NCBI GenBank assembly: GCA_965198825.1
Contig: CBDAQB010000002.1
Location: 310,001 to 374,000, forward strand
DNA length: 64,000 nt
Direction of reading: 5' to 3'
Origin: BOG-908 sp965198825
GTDB lineage: Bacteria > Pseudomonadota > Alphaproteobacteria > Acetobacterales > Acetobacteraceae
The notes beneath the pieces were generated by a model, which did no database searches, was not told where the DNA came from, and saw nothing but the letters and a program-made list of their open reading frames with translations. The translations under genes and the position numbers were made by a program. Shown here one piece after another: positions 1 through 8,183 of this stretch (position 1 is the first letter of the stretch; every line of letters starts with the position of its first letter).

Positions 1-1224
1 GCGGGGGTACCCTCCGACAATAGTCCGATACTAGGCCAAGGCGGTTCGCAGAGCTTCGATACCGACGACCGCGGCATCGAGGACACCGTTTCGACCAGGC
101 CGAACCTGCGCGATCACCTCGGCGAGCAGCTTCGCCTGACGTTCGCCGACCGCACCGACCGGCTGATCGGCGCCCATCTGATCGCCTTGCTGGAGCCGTC
201 CGGCCGGCTGTCCGCAGATCCCGCGGACGTGGCGCGCATCCTCGGCGCCGATTTCGCGCACGTGGAGCGGATACGTGCTCGGATGATGGGCTTCGACCCG
301 GCCGGCATGTTTGCGCGTTCCTTGGCGGAGTGCCTGGCCGCGCAATTGCGCGAACTCAATCGGTTCGATCCCGCCATGGCGGCCCTGCTCGAGAACCTCG
401 AACTGCTGGCGCGTCGCGAGCACCGCAAGCTTTGCGCGCTCTGCGGCGTCGACAACGAAGACCTGCAGGACATGATTGCCGAAATACGCGCGCTGGATCC
501 GAAGCCTGGCGCATCGTGGGAGTTCTCGGCGTTGCCGCCTGTCATTCCGGACGTATTGATGCGGGCGGCGCCGATCAAATCCGCGGAAGCAGCGCTGGGC
601 GAGTTCGCCGACTGGCTGCTTGAACTCAACCCCGAGACCATGCCGCGCGTGCTGGTGAACGAGGCGTTCGCCGCGCGGGTCAGCCGCTCCTCTTCCTCGA
701 GCCGGCCTGGCGACCGCGAGATCAAGGCTTTCGTTTCCGAACGGCTGGCGACGGCGAACTGGCTGGTGAAGTCGCTTCAGCAAAGGGCGCATACGATCCT
801 GAAGGTGGCGTCGGAGATCGTGCGCCGGCAGGACGCCTTCTTCATCCATGGCGTCAGCCATTTGCGTCCGCTCATCCTGCGCGACATCGCCGATGCGGTG
901 CAGCTTCACGAGAGCACCGTCAGCCGGGTGACGGCGAACAAATACATCGCCACGCCGCGTGGCATCTTCGAGCTTAAATATTTCTTCACCACCGCCATCG
1001 CCGGAGCAGGAGGGTCCACGCACAGCGCCGAGTCCGTACGGTTCCGCATACGCGCCATGGTGGGGGCGGAGACCGCCGACGATATCCTTTCAGATGACGC
1101 TATTGTGGCAGCCCTGCGAAACGAGGGCGTGGACATCGCGAGGCGAACGGTGGCCAAATATCGGGAGGCGCTGCGCATCCCGAGTTCGGTTCAGCGCAAG
1201 CGGGAGAAAGCCGTACCGGCGTAG
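1..1224 (+). CDS. rpoN: RNA polymerase sigma-54 factor, 3' part (5' end outside window)
   Basis: The frame is open from base 1, so the start lies upstream and about 407 residues are visible. Sigma-54 binds core RNA polymerase and directs it to -24/-12 promoters that need AAA+ activators. The visible part covers the core-binding domain and the DNA-binding domain; a helix-turn-helix-like stretch (LHESTVSRVTANKY) is followed near the C-terminus by the diagnostic RpoN box ARRTVAKYRE. The polar stretch before residue 50 fits the linker after the activator-contacting region. It is followed after 50 bases by hpf, the usual alphaproteobacterial order. The N-terminus cannot be judged. Confidence 0.96.
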   Translation, partial: AGVPSDNSPILGQGGSQSFDTDDRGIEDTVSTRPNLRDHLGEQLRLTFADRTDRLIGAHLIALLEPSGRLSADPADVARILGADFAHVERIRARMMGFDPAGMFARSLAECLAAQLRELNRFDPAMAALLENLELLARREHRKLCALCGVDNEDLQDMIAEIRALDPKPGASWEFSALPPVIPDVLMRAAPIKSAEAALGEFADWLLELNPETMPRVLVNEAFAARVSRSSSSSRPGDREIKAFVSERLATANWLVKSLQQRAHTILKVASEIVRRQDAFFIHGVSHLRPLILRDIADAVQLHESTVSRVTANKYIATPRGIFELKYFFTTAIAGAGGSTHSAESVRFRIRAMVGAETADDILSDDAIVAALRNEGVDIARRTVAKYREALRIPSSVQRKREKAVPA

Positions 1225-1274
1225 CGTGCCTTGGCTAATTTTCAGATCATGGCAACAGAAGATCGAGGAGCGAC

Positions 1275-1883
1275 ATGCAGATCAATGTCTCCGGCAAGCA
1301 GGTTGACCTATCGGACGCCCTGCGCACGCGCGTCTCTTCCAGCCTCGATGTGATCGCCCAGAAGTATTTCGACCACGCCATGGAGGCCAGCGTCACTTTC
1401 GGCCGGGCCCGCAGCTTTTTCACCTGCGATATCAATGTTCATGCCGGCCGCGGCCTCACCCTGCGCGGCGAGGGCGAGGCGGGCGACGCCCATGCCGCCT
1501 TCGACGACGCCGCCGAGCACATAGCCAAGCGCCTGCGACGCTACCGACGGCGCGTGAACGAGCATCACCGCGACCAGTCCAACCGCGCGGCTCCTGCGCC
1601 GGGGCGCGCCTATGTCCTGCGCGCGGAAGCGGATACCGCCGCGCACGATGGCGAGGACCAGCACGAGAGCGCCAACGGCCACGACCATGCGCCTGCCGCC
1701 TTCGCGACGGTCATCGCCGAGACGCAGACCGAAATACGTGAGCTGACGGTGGGAGACGCCGTGATGCGGATGGACCTGGCTGACCAGTCCGTCCTGATGT
1801 TCCGCAATTCGGCGAGCGGCGTGCTGAACGTGGTTTATCGCCGCGGCGACGGAAACATCGGCTGGATCGATCCCGGCTCATAG
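1275..1883 (+). CDS. hpf: Ribosome hibernation promoting factor, long form
   Basis: The 202-residue product matches long-form HPF: an N-terminal S30AE domain (about residues 1-100, MQINVSGKQVDLSDALR) that binds the 30S decoding region, a variable acidic linker, and a C-terminal dimerisation domain (about 145-202, VLMFRNSASGVLNVVYR). Long HPF pairs ribosomes into inactive 100S dimers in stationary phase. The ATG follows a GAGGAG ribosome-binding site. The position directly downstream of rpoN is the classic arrangement; the ptsN gene often found next is absent here. Confidence 0.95.
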   Translation: MQINVSGKQVDLSDALRTRVSSSLDVIAQKYFDHAMEASVTFGRARSFFTCDINVHAGRGLTLRGEGEAGDAHAAFDDAAEHIAKRLRRYRRRVNEHHRDQSNRAAPAPGRAYVLRAEADTAAHDGEDQHESANGHDHAPAAFATVIAETQTEIRELTVGDAVMRMDLADQSVLMFRNSASGVLNVVYRRGDGNIGWIDPGS

Positions 1884-1894
1884 AGCCGAAAACA

Positions 1895-1921
1895 GGCGGA
1901 CCGGACTTACTCCGGTCCGCC
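1895..1921. terminator. Hairpin between convergent hpf and DUF1150 gene
   Basis: A perfect 10-bp stem (GGCGGACCGG paired with CCGGTCCGCC) with a 7-base loop lies exactly between two convergent genes, whose stops are at 1883 and 1927. No T-run follows on either side. It probably ends transcription from both directions or protects both 3' ends. Confidence 0.7.
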
Positions 1922-1926
1922 CGTCG

Positions 1927-2199
1927 TCAGTGGACGAGGGCGGGCACCATTTCGTGCTGCCTGATGGCGGCGAAGGCGAGATCTTCCGCGCCGGCAACGG
2001 CCATCGGCGTGCCATCCGCGCCATGTATGGCGAAAGCGCGTGTGCCGTTCACCACGACCGGCTTCACATAGGCGAGGTGCGACACGCCGAGCGACGCGAG
2101 CTGGGCAACCGACATGTGCCGGATGTCGAGCGGCCAAGCGACGCGAGGGTCGGACTGTTCCGACAACCCCAGGTCTTCCTCAAGATCTTGCATGCTCAT
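1927..2199 (-). CDS. DUF1150 family protein
   Basis: A 90-residue protein beginning MSMQDLEEDLG, with the conserved core DIRHMSVAQLASLG and GADGTPMAV. DUF1150 proteins are short alphaproteobacterial proteins of unknown function often encoded beside small heat-shock genes, as here (hsp20 lies immediately upstream on the same strand). The open frame extends to a TTG at 2259, but the ATG at 2199 gives the family's usual N-terminus. The function is unknown; co-expression with Hsp20 is inferred from position. Confidence 0.8.
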   Translation of the reverse strand: MSMQDLEEDLGLSEQSDPRVAWPLDIRHMSVAQLASLGVSHLAYVKPVVVNGTRAFAIHGADGTPMAVAGAEDLAFAAIRQHEMVPALVH

Positions 2200-2373
2200 G
2201 GTCCAAAAACCCCTACTGCCGGCTCCTGCACCCACTTCAGCTTGTGTGAACAGGAACAACCCCTGATGATCAGGAAGAAAGCAAGTTATGCGCCGTTATC
2301 AGGTTAGCACGCTGTGTAAGCCGCTAACGTTGAAAAAAGCTTAACCAGTGCCTTTTTCTGGCCGCTGTTGCCA

Positions 2374-2427
2374 GATCGTTTCAGGCACTCGGATCGTTGC
2401 AGGCACGCGGATCGTTCCAGCCAGCTA
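2374..2427. repeat. 18-bp tandem repeat, about three copies
   Basis: Three head-to-tail units begin GATCGTT at 2374, 2392 and 2410; units 1 and 2 differ at two positions and the third is more diverged. The array lies between the hsp20 stop and the DUF1150 start and its last bases overlap the hsp20 stop codon. It could be a slippage-prone spacer or a binding array; no known motif was recognised. Confidence 0.75.
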
Positions 2428-2904
2428 ACCGATCGAGCTCTTCGGCTCGGTATCCGGCGATGCAGCATCGACAACGCGCGACCTGGATTTAGTTGGCCGC
2501 GCTATTTCGATATGACGCACTTTTGGTTCCGGTTGTGGCCTGGCCAGGTCGATGTGCAGCAGCCCGTTGTCGAGCCACGCGCCGCTGACCTCGATACCTT
2601 CTGCCAGAACGAAGGCGCGCTGGAACTGCCGCGCCGCGATGCCGCGGTGCAGGAACACGCGCCCGCTGGTGTCGTCCACCTGCCGGCCGCGTATGACAAG
2701 CTGGTTGTCCTCCTGGGTGATCTGGAGGTCGTCCATGGTGAAGCCGGCCACCGCGAGCGTGATGCGCAGCCCGACAGGGCTCATCTGCTCGATATTGTAG
2801 GGCGGATAGCCGTCAGACGATGTCTTGGCCGCCCGCTCGAGCATCTGCTCGAGATGGTCGAACCCCAGGAATAAAGGCGACGACGTGAAGTGCCTCGTAG
2901 TCAA
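2425..2904 (-). CDS. Small heat-shock protein, Hsp20/IbpA family
   Basis: 159 residues with an alpha-crystallin domain (about 35-130) holding the family features YPPYNIE, the core LRITLAVAGF and the segment EVSGAWLDNGLLHIDL. Small Hsps are ATP-independent holdases that trap unfolding proteins for DnaK/ClpB. The start is TTG at 2904, chosen because a strong GAGGAGG ribosome-binding site sits 6 bases upstream and no ATG is available. DUF1150 follows on the same strand. A heat-shock promoter or RNA thermometer is plausible in the 215-base leader but was not identified. Confidence 0.93.
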   Translation of the reverse strand: MTTRHFTSSPLFLGFDHLEQMLERAAKTSSDGYPPYNIEQMSPVGLRITLAVAGFTMDDLQITQEDNQLVIRGRQVDDTSGRVFLHRGIAARQFQRAFVLAEGIEVSGAWLDNGLLHIDLARPQPEPKVRHIEIARPTKSRSRVVDAASPDTEPKSSIG

Positions 2905-3119
2905 AATGGCCTCCTCGAAGATGAGCGAGACGTTCGCCCCGACGTGAGGCGTTCCTTGCGCAAGCCCTTAGCGGCACTTGCGACATGTCCGAGATTCGGC
3001 ATGTCACGGCCCTTTTGCAAGGGTAGGCTCTTTTGCAGGGCTGAGCGGTCTTGCAAGGGTTGCTCCCGGCGCGTCCTGCTGCTGTTGAACGCAGGGCGGC
3101 GCGGCGATACATCCGGTGG
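2905..3119. promoter_or_regulatory. Divergent hsp20/def intergenic region with short repeats
   Basis: The space between divergent hsp20 and def must hold both promoters. It contains the perfect palindrome CCCTTTTGCAAGGG at 3010-3023, and the TTTTGCARGG-like core recurs at 3031-3041 and 3050-3060. An imperfect inverted repeat around CATGTCC/GGCATG lies at about 2984-3005. No convincing sigma-32 promoter or thermometer hairpin could be assigned by eye. Confidence 0.4.
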
Positions 3120-3692
3120 ATGAACAGCCCCGATGTCGAAGAACTGCAGGCGGATGCCCCTGCGATGGCAAGGCCGCCAGAGCTGCTGCCCATCCTGATC
3201 GCGCCACACAAGACCCTGAAGACGCGTGCGCGCCCAGTGACCGACGCCGACATGGACCGCGTGCGCGCCCTGGTGCCGCGCATGTTCGAGACGATGTACA
3301 AGGCTCCTGGCATCGGGCTCGCGGCGCCGCAGATCGACGTGCCGTTGCGCCTCGCGGTGGTGGACCTCCACCCGAACGACAAGCCGGCGCCGCTGGTGAT
3401 GATCAATCCTGCGGTGCTCAAGGTTTCTGAGGAATGGGCGACGCGGGAGGAGGGGTGCCTCTCTCTGCCCGGCCAGTATGCCGATGTCGGCCGCCCTGCC
3501 TTCGTGCGCGTCGGATTTACCGACCTCGACGGCAAGCGGCGCGAGATCGATGCCGAGGAGCTGCTGGCCGCCTGCGTTCAGCACGAGATCGACCATCTCG
3601 ATGGCGTGCTGTTCATCGATCATTTGTCCGCGCTCAAGCGGAACATGATCCTGCGCAAGCTCGCCAAGGAGCAGCGGCTGAAGCAGGCGTAA
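3120..3692 (+). CDS. def: Peptide deformylase
   Basis: 190 residues with all three deformylase motifs: GIGLAAPQ, EEGCLSLPG (metal-binding Cys) and QHEIDHLDGVLF (two metal-binding His and the catalytic Glu). It removes the N-formyl group from nascent proteins. The ATG at 3120 (MNSPDVEEL) was chosen; the frame opens earlier at 3051 without a good site. The stop TAA shares one base with the fmt start, so deformylase and formyltransferase are translationally coupled. Confidence 0.96.
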   Translation: MNSPDVEELQADAPAMARPPELLPILIAPHKTLKTRARPVTDADMDRVRALVPRMFETMYKAPGIGLAAPQIDVPLRLAVVDLHPNDKPAPLVMINPAVLKVSEEWATREEGCLSLPGQYADVGRPAFVRVGFTDLDGKRREIDAEELLAACVQHEIDHLDGVLFIDHLSALKRNMILRKLAKEQRLKQA

Positions 3693-4606
3693 TGTCCCTC
3701 CTGCGTGTCGCCTTCTTCGGCAGCCCGGCGTTCGCAGTGCCTGCCTTGGAGGCAATCGCCAAAGCCGGACACGATATCGCCGCGGTCTATTGCCAGCCGC
3801 CCAGGCCGGCGCACCGCGGCCAGGCGCTGACACGCTGCGCCGTTCACCTCGCGGCCGACGCGCTGCACCTGCCTGTGCGAACACCCGCAAAACTGCGCCA
3901 GAACACGGCGGAGCACGCGAGCTTTGCGGCACTCGGGCTCGATATCGCGGTCGTCGCGGCCTATGGGCAGATCCTGCCACAGGCGATGCTCGATGCGCCA
4001 CGGCGCGGCTGCCTGAACATCCATGCCAGCCTTCTGCCGCGCTGGCGCGGGGCGGCGCCGATCCACCGCGCCATCCTGGCCGGCGACACGCAAAGCGGCA
4101 TCACCATCATGCGCATGGAGGCAGGGCTCGATACCGGGCCGATGCTGCTGTTCGAGGCCGTGCCGATTGGGCCGCGCACCACCACGCCCCTGCTGCATGA
4201 CGAACTGGCGGCCATCGGCGCGCGCCTGGTTCTGCGCGCCATCGACGAAAACCCCACGCCCGTGCCGCAGCCCGCGGAAGGCGTGACCTACGCGGCGAAG
4301 ATCGCCCGCGAGGATGGCCGCCTCGATTTTGCCCATTCCGCCGCCGAGCTGGACCGGCAGGTGCGCGCCATGGTGCCCTGGCCAGGCTGCGCCGCCACTC
4401 TCGCCGGCGAGACCCTCAAGGTGATCGCGGCCGAACCCGCCGCTGGCAGCGGGGCTCCCGGGACGATCCTGGACGATGATTTCACCGTCGCCTGCGGCGA
4501 TGGCGCGCTGCGGCTCCTGCGCGTGCAGCGTGCCGGGCGGCCTGCCGCGGACGGCGCCGCCTTCCTGCGCGGCATGAAGGGCGCGCGCGGCCTGATCCTC
4601 TCGTGA
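3692..4606 (+). CDS. fmt: Methionyl-tRNA formyltransferase
   Basis: 304 residues. The N-terminal formyl-transfer domain carries AAYGQILP, the catalytic segment NIHASLLPRWRGAAPI and MRMEAGLDTGPML; the C-terminal part (from about 205) is the tRNA-binding domain. It formylates initiator Met-tRNA using 10-formyl-THF. The start ATG overlaps the def stop (TAATG) and the gene ends in a GTGA overlap with truA, so def-fmt-truA form one operon. Confidence 0.97.
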   Translation: MSLLRVAFFGSPAFAVPALEAIAKAGHDIAAVYCQPPRPAHRGQALTRCAVHLAADALHLPVRTPAKLRQNTAEHASFAALGLDIAVVAAYGQILPQAMLDAPRRGCLNIHASLLPRWRGAAPIHRAILAGDTQSGITIMRMEAGLDTGPMLLFEAVPIGPRTTTPLLHDELAAIGARLVLRAIDENPTPVPQPAEGVTYAAKIAREDGRLDFAHSAAELDRQVRAMVPWPGCAATLAGETLKVIAAEPAAGSGAPGTILDDDFTVACGDGALRLLRVQRAGRPAADGAAFLRGMKGARGLILS

Positions 4607-5385
4607 CCCGCTGGGCGCTGCTGCTCGAATACGACGGGACGGGCTTCGTCGGCTGGCAGCACCAGGAGAACGGGCTTTCCGTGCAGCAGGTGCTCGAAGA
4701 GGCCGCGTCGCGCCTCGCAGGCACACGGATCTCCAGCATCTGCGCCGGACGGACGGATGCCGGCGTGCACGCCATCGGACAGGTAGCGCACATCGACCTG
4801 GAGCGGGACATGACGGCGGGCAGCCTTGCCGCCGCACTGAATTTTCATATGAAGCCGCATCCCGTCGTGGTGCGGCAGGCCGCCCAGGTCGCCGATGATT
4901 TCTCCGCGCGGTTCTCTGCAACAGGCCGCGCCTACCGCTACAGGATCCTTAACCGTCCGGCGCGGCCGGCGCTGGAGGCGTTCCGCGTCTGGCACGTGCC
5001 GAAGCCGCTGGACGCGGCGGCGATGGAGGAAGCGGCCGCCCTGTTGCTCGGGCGGCACGATTTCACATCCTTTCGCGCGGCCTCATGCCAGGCGCAGTCG
5101 CCACTGCGCACGCTCGACCGGCTGGAGGTGACGCGTCACGGCGACAGGATCGACATCGCCGCCGAGGCGAGAAGCTTCCTGCATCACCAGGTGCGCAACA
5201 TGGTCGGCACCCTTCGCCTGGTAGGCGATGGCCGGTGGAAACCGGGCCAGGTGGCCGACGCCCTGGCGGCCTGCGACCGTGCGGCCGCGGGCCCAACCGC
5301 ACCCGCAGACGGCCTGGTGCTCACCGGGGTGCGCTACGGCGCCGACCCGTTCGGCGCGGAGATGGCCAGGTCGGGCGCCGGCTGA
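4603..5385 (+). CDS. truA: tRNA pseudouridine(38-40) synthase TruA
   Basis: 260 residues, with the TruA N-terminus LLLEYDGTGFVGWQ and the catalytic-Asp motif CAGRTDAGVHA, plus the later conserved SFLHHQVRNMVG. It isomerises uridines 38-40 in the anticodon arm. The start is GTG at 4603 in a 4-base GTGA overlap with the fmt stop. The 3' end runs 52 bases into the convergent membrane-protein gene. Confidence 0.96.
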   Translation: MTRWALLLEYDGTGFVGWQHQENGLSVQQVLEEAASRLAGTRISSICAGRTDAGVHAIGQVAHIDLERDMTAGSLAAALNFHMKPHPVVVRQAAQVADDFSARFSATGRAYRYRILNRPARPALEAFRVWHVPKPLDAAAMEEAAALLLGRHDFTSFRAASCQAQSPLRTLDRLEVTRHGDRIDIAAEARSFLHHQVRNMVGTLRLVGDGRWKPGQVADALAACDRAAAGPTAPADGLVLTGVRYGADPFGAEMARSGAG

Positions 5386-5966
5386 AGGCCGCTTGCCTCG
5401 CCGATCCAGATCGGCACCTGCAGAAGCAGCCCGGTGCCGAAGACGATGGCCGCCATGACGAGCAGCGCGCGCCCGCGCGACAGCGACAGCGCATGGCGCG
5501 CCAGGAACCAGTGGAACCACATGACATAGAGGGACAGCGCACCGAGGAGCAGCCCGGCGGCGGCGGTCGGCGGCACCCCGAAGGCAAGCGTTACGCGTGC
5601 GAAGGGCAGCAGCACGACCAGCATGACGACCATCAGCCAAACCGACCAGTTCAGCACGTTGGCATAGAGCGGCCATTGGGAAAGCCGGCCGAACCAGCGG
5701 CACAGCGCATGGCCGATCACCGGCGGCGTCAGCAGGTTGCAAACCATGATGAGGAGGAACAAGGCGCCGTTGACCACGCCGGCGTTCACGGCGAGCAGCA
5801 GCCCCATGACGATCTGCAAGGCGAGGAGCGGCGCCAGGCTGCCCAGGTAGGATTCCGGATCGCGGCCGAACTGCTCCAGTCCGGCGGCTCGTCCGGTGCC
5901 CAGCAGAAGCAGGCCCAGAGCTGGCCTTCGCACACGCGGCGCCCGCCCCAGGCGCGGCTTCAGCAT
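5334..5966 (-). CDS. Multi-pass membrane protein of unknown function, dapE-linked
   Basis: 210 residues starting MLKPRLGRAP with about five hydrophobic segments, for example IVMGLLLAVNAGV, ALFLLIMVCNLL, WLMVVMLVVLLP, AAAGLLLGALSL and LLVMAAIVFGTGLLL. I do not recognise a named family. The ATG at 5966 overlaps the dapE stop by 7 bases, so it is probably translated with dapE. Its last 52 bases overlap the convergent truA. An inner-membrane role can be inferred; nothing more specific is supported. Confidence 0.75.
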   Translation of the reverse strand: MLKPRLGRAPRVRRPALGLLLLGTGRAAGLEQFGRDPESYLGSLAPLLALQIVMGLLLAVNAGVVNGALFLLIMVCNLLTPPVIGHALCRWFGRLSQWPLYANVLNWSVWLMVVMLVVLLPFARVTLAFGVPPTAAAGLLLGALSLYVMWFHWFLARHALSLSRGRALLVMAAIVFGTGLLLQVPIWIGEASGLQPAPDLAISAPNGSAP

Positions 5967-7099
5967 GGGCGGCCATCCGCCGGCTGCCGGCTGCCTGCGA
6001 AGAAATCCTCGAGGATGCCGGCGTAGATCGAGGTCAGGGCGTTTAAATCGTCGATGCGCACGCACTCGTCTGCCTGGTGCATGGTGGCGCCGACAAGCCC
6101 AAACTCGATGACCGGCGCATAGCGCGCGATGAACCGTGCATCGGACGTACCGCCGCCCGTATCGCGCTTCGGCTCGCGTCCTGTCTCGCGCGCGATCGCC
6201 GCGCACACCCGATCCACCAGCGGCCCGGGCTCCGTCGCGAACGCCTCCCCGCTGACATGCATCCGCACGTCGGCGCCAGGCGCATGAACGGCCACCGTCT
6301 CGCGCAGCCAGGCCTCGAGCGACGCGCTGCTGTGCCTGTCGTTGAACCTTATGTTCAGCCGCGCCGTGGCGGACGCCGGAATGACGTTGTGCGCCGTGTT
6401 GCCGACGTCGACGGACGTCACCTGCAGCGACGATGGCTCGAAATGCGGGGTGCCCTCATCCAGCCGCGCGCCCGTCAGGGCAGACAGTGCCGCCAGCAGA
6501 GGATGCACCGGATTGGCGGCGCGGTGCGGATAGGCGACGTGCCCCTGCTTTCCCGCCACCGTCACGGTCGCATTCAGGCTGCCGCGCCTGCCGATCTTCA
6601 CCATGTCGCCAATTGCTGCCGGATTGGTCGGCTCGCCCACGATGGCGAGATCCGGGACGTGGCCGGCAGCCGCCATCCATTCGAGCACCTTCACCGTGCC
6701 GTCTGTCGCAGGTCCCTCCTCGTCGCCGGTGATGAGCAGGCTCACCGAGCCGGGGAACGTTGGAGTGCGCGACACCGCGCCGATGAAGGCGGCAATCGCC
6801 CCCTTCATGTCGCAGGCGCCGCGGCCATAAAGCGCGCCTTCCTCGATCACGCCGGCGAACGGATCATGCCGCCAGTTCGCGCCGGGCGGCACGACATCCG
6901 TGTGCCCTGCGAAGCAAAGATGAGGGGTTCCCGTGCCGCGCCTCGCGAAGAGGTTGGGCGTCGTGCCGAATGGCAGGCGGTGGATGTCGAAGCCCAGCGC
7001 TGCAAGAGCGGCAGCGACTACGTCCTGCGCACCGGCGTCTGCTGGGGTGATCGAGGGGCAGCGGATCAGGTCTGCAGCTAGGGTGAGGACGTCGATCAT
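5960..7099 (-). CDS. dapE: Succinyl-diaminopimelate desuccinylase
   Basis: 379 residues of the M20 metallopeptidase fold: FAGHTDVVPPG (first metal His), GRGACDMKGAIAAF, TGDEEGPATDGT (catalytic Glu) and the dimerisation segment around HVAYPHRAANPVHP. It releases succinate from N-succinyl-LL-diaminopimelate in the lysine/peptidoglycan pathway. The ATG at 7099 (MIDVLTLAADLIR) is used; an in-frame TTG lies upstream inside the repeat element and is not the native start. It is followed by an overlapping membrane-protein gene. Confidence 0.96.
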   Translation of the reverse strand: MIDVLTLAADLIRCPSITPADAGAQDVVAAALAALGFDIHRLPFGTTPNLFARRGTGTPHLCFAGHTDVVPPGANWRHDPFAGVIEEGALYGRGACDMKGAIAAFIGAVSRTPTFPGSVSLLITGDEEGPATDGTVKVLEWMAAAGHVPDLAIVGEPTNPAAIGDMVKIGRRGSLNATVTVAGKQGHVAYPHRAANPVHPLLAALSALTGARLDEGTPHFEPSSLQVTSVDVGNTAHNVIPASATARLNIRFNDRHSSASLEAWLRETVAVHAPGADVRMHVSGEAFATEPGPLVDRVCAAIARETGREPKRDTGGGTSDARFIARYAPVIEFGLVGATMHQADECVRIDDLNALTSIYAGILEDFFAGSRQPADGRPC

Positions 7100-7113
7100 C
7101 AGGAAGGGAAGGA

Positions 7114-7225
7114 CTTCTTTTTTGAAAAAAAGAAGCAAAAAACTCTTGCGACTTTGGGCCGGGCCTGTGGATGTGCCGGGCCTAATAGTCCAAAAGTTTT
7201 TTGGTTCTTTTTTTCAAAAAAGAAC
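7114..7225. repeat. Paired A/T hairpin element (copy 1, complete)
   Basis: Two inverted copies of a 34-35 base unit flank a GC-rich spacer. Left unit: CTTCTTTTTTGAAAAAAAG, then AAGCAAAAAACT. Right unit (7191-7225): CAAAAGTTTTTTGG, then TTCTTTTTTTCAAAAAAG. Each unit is a T-run/A-run hairpin with a one-base-pair G/C cap, and the spacer carries GGGCCGGGCC. It lies between tandem leftward genes (DUF6481 and dapE). The shape suits a terminator for either strand. At least 13 related copies occur in the window. Confidence 0.9.
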
Positions 7226-7235
7226 ACCTTCCTTG

Positions 7236-7601
7236 CTATCGCCTCGCCTTCCGAGCCGCATACCGAGCATCACGCGCCGCCTTGCGCTCAGCCTTGATGG
7301 CCTCCTCGCGAGCAGCGGCCTCGATCGCCCGCTGAGCCTGAGCCGCAAGCTCGGCCTGGCGCGCGAGATCGGCTTCGGCGGCTTCCGCGGCGAGGCGGGC
7401 GGCTTCAGCCTCCTTGGCGGCGCGGCGTTCGGCCGCGCGGATTTCGCGTGCCTCTGCAATCTTGCGGCGCTCTTCCTGGCGGGCGATCACGGCGGGGTCG
7501 TCCGGCTTGGGCTGAGCCAGGAACTTGGCCAGGGCGGCCTTTTTCGCCTCTGCTGCGGCGTTGCGTCGTTCGTTGAAGTCGCGATCCTTGAAGCCACTCA
7601 T
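7236..7601 (-). CDS. DUF6481 family protein
   Basis: 121 residues beginning MSGFKDRDFNERRNAA, extremely rich in Ala, Glu, Arg and Lys and predicted as one long charged helix or coiled coil (about residues 40-121). The N-terminal signature matches DUF6481, short proteins of unknown function in alphaproteobacteria. The ATG overlaps the stop of the upstream ferredoxin-like gene by 4 bases (ATGA), so the pair is co-translated. Confidence 0.8.
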   Translation of the reverse strand: MSGFKDRDFNERRNAAAEAKKAALAKFLAQPKPDDPAVIARQEERRKIAEAREIRAAERRAAKEAEAARLAAEAAEADLARQAELAAQAQRAIEAAAREEAIKAERKAARDARYAARKARR

Positions 7602-8014
7602 CGGTGGGCATCTCCTGTGGTGCTGGTATGAGGTTTCTGGTCGAGAAGTCGGTCGAGCAGCGCGTCGGCGCTGAAATTCTCCGGAACGACATAGAAATCT
7701 TCGGCGCGGCCGGCATAGGCCACGGTAACGGCGGATTTGGGGCAGACGCCCAGGCAGCCGACCTCGACGAGGCCGATCTGGCCGCGCTTGCCGCGCCGCC
7801 TGAGTGCTTCACGCAATGCGCGGCGGAGGGTCTCGTCGCCCTCTTCGCCAAAACCGCCATCGAGCTTCTTGCTGCATTTCCGGCAGATGAGCACGAGGTC
7901 GGTCCAGCCGGTCGCAAGGGTCTTGAGGTTCTTCTGCTTCACTCGGCTGGTCGGGTTGTGGCGGGCCACAGATCGGAGTGCGGATACGCTATGTGAAGGG
8001 CACGAATGCGCCAT
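7598..8014 (-). CDS. Thioredoxin-like [2Fe-2S] ferredoxin domain protein
   Basis: 138 residues as annotated. Cysteines in LICRKCSKK and VGCLGVCPK have the layout of the thioredoxin-fold (2Fe-2S) ferredoxin/DUF1636-like family; the rest is a charged helix and GLVEVGCLGVCPKSAV. The role is unknown. The start is uncertain: the open frame enters tRNA-Phe, so ATG 8014 is the first start outside the tRNA, and the conserved part begins near WTDLVLIC (about residue 38), where GTG at 7945 is an alternative. It overlaps the DUF6481 start by 4 bases. Confidence 0.75.
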   Translation of the reverse strand: MAHSCPSHSVSALRSVARHNPTSRVKQKNLKTLATGWTDLVLICRKCSKKLDGGFGEEGDETLRRALREALRRRGKRGQIGLVEVGCLGVCPKSAVTVAYAGRAEDFYVVPENFSADALLDRLLDQKPHTSTTGDAHR

Positions 8015-8029
8015 CGGATCGAATTCGAA

Positions 8030-8105
8030 TGGTGCCCAGGAGTGGAATCGAACCACCGACACTGCGATTTTCAGTCGCATGCTCTACCAACTGAGCTACC
8101 TGGGC
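8030..8105 (-). tRNA. tRNA-Phe (anticodon GAA)
   Basis: 76 bases reading leftwards. The acceptor GCCCAGG pairs with CCTGGGC, with discriminator A and an encoded CCA. The D-arm region is TAGCTCAGTTGGTAGAGC, the anticodon loop contains GAA in GCGACTGAAAATCGC, and the T-arm is GGTTCGATTCC. All four arms pair. It lies between yacG and the ferredoxin-like gene on the same strand. Confidence 0.97.
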
Positions 8106-8183
8106 GCCGTCCTGCCGCGCTGATCCTGGCGGCGGAGGCGGGAGGCTTACTCTAGCGATCCTGGCGCATCAAGGGTGGGCTGC

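Noticed and set aside
31..1023. Long antisense open frame over rpoN
   Set aside because: Composition is Arg/Gly/Ala-rich without domains; it is a shadow of rpoN typical of high-GC DNA.
2905..3119. Heat-shock promoter or ROSE-type thermometer upstream of hsp20
   Set aside because: No clear box spacing or hairpin over the ribosome-binding site could be shown by eye.
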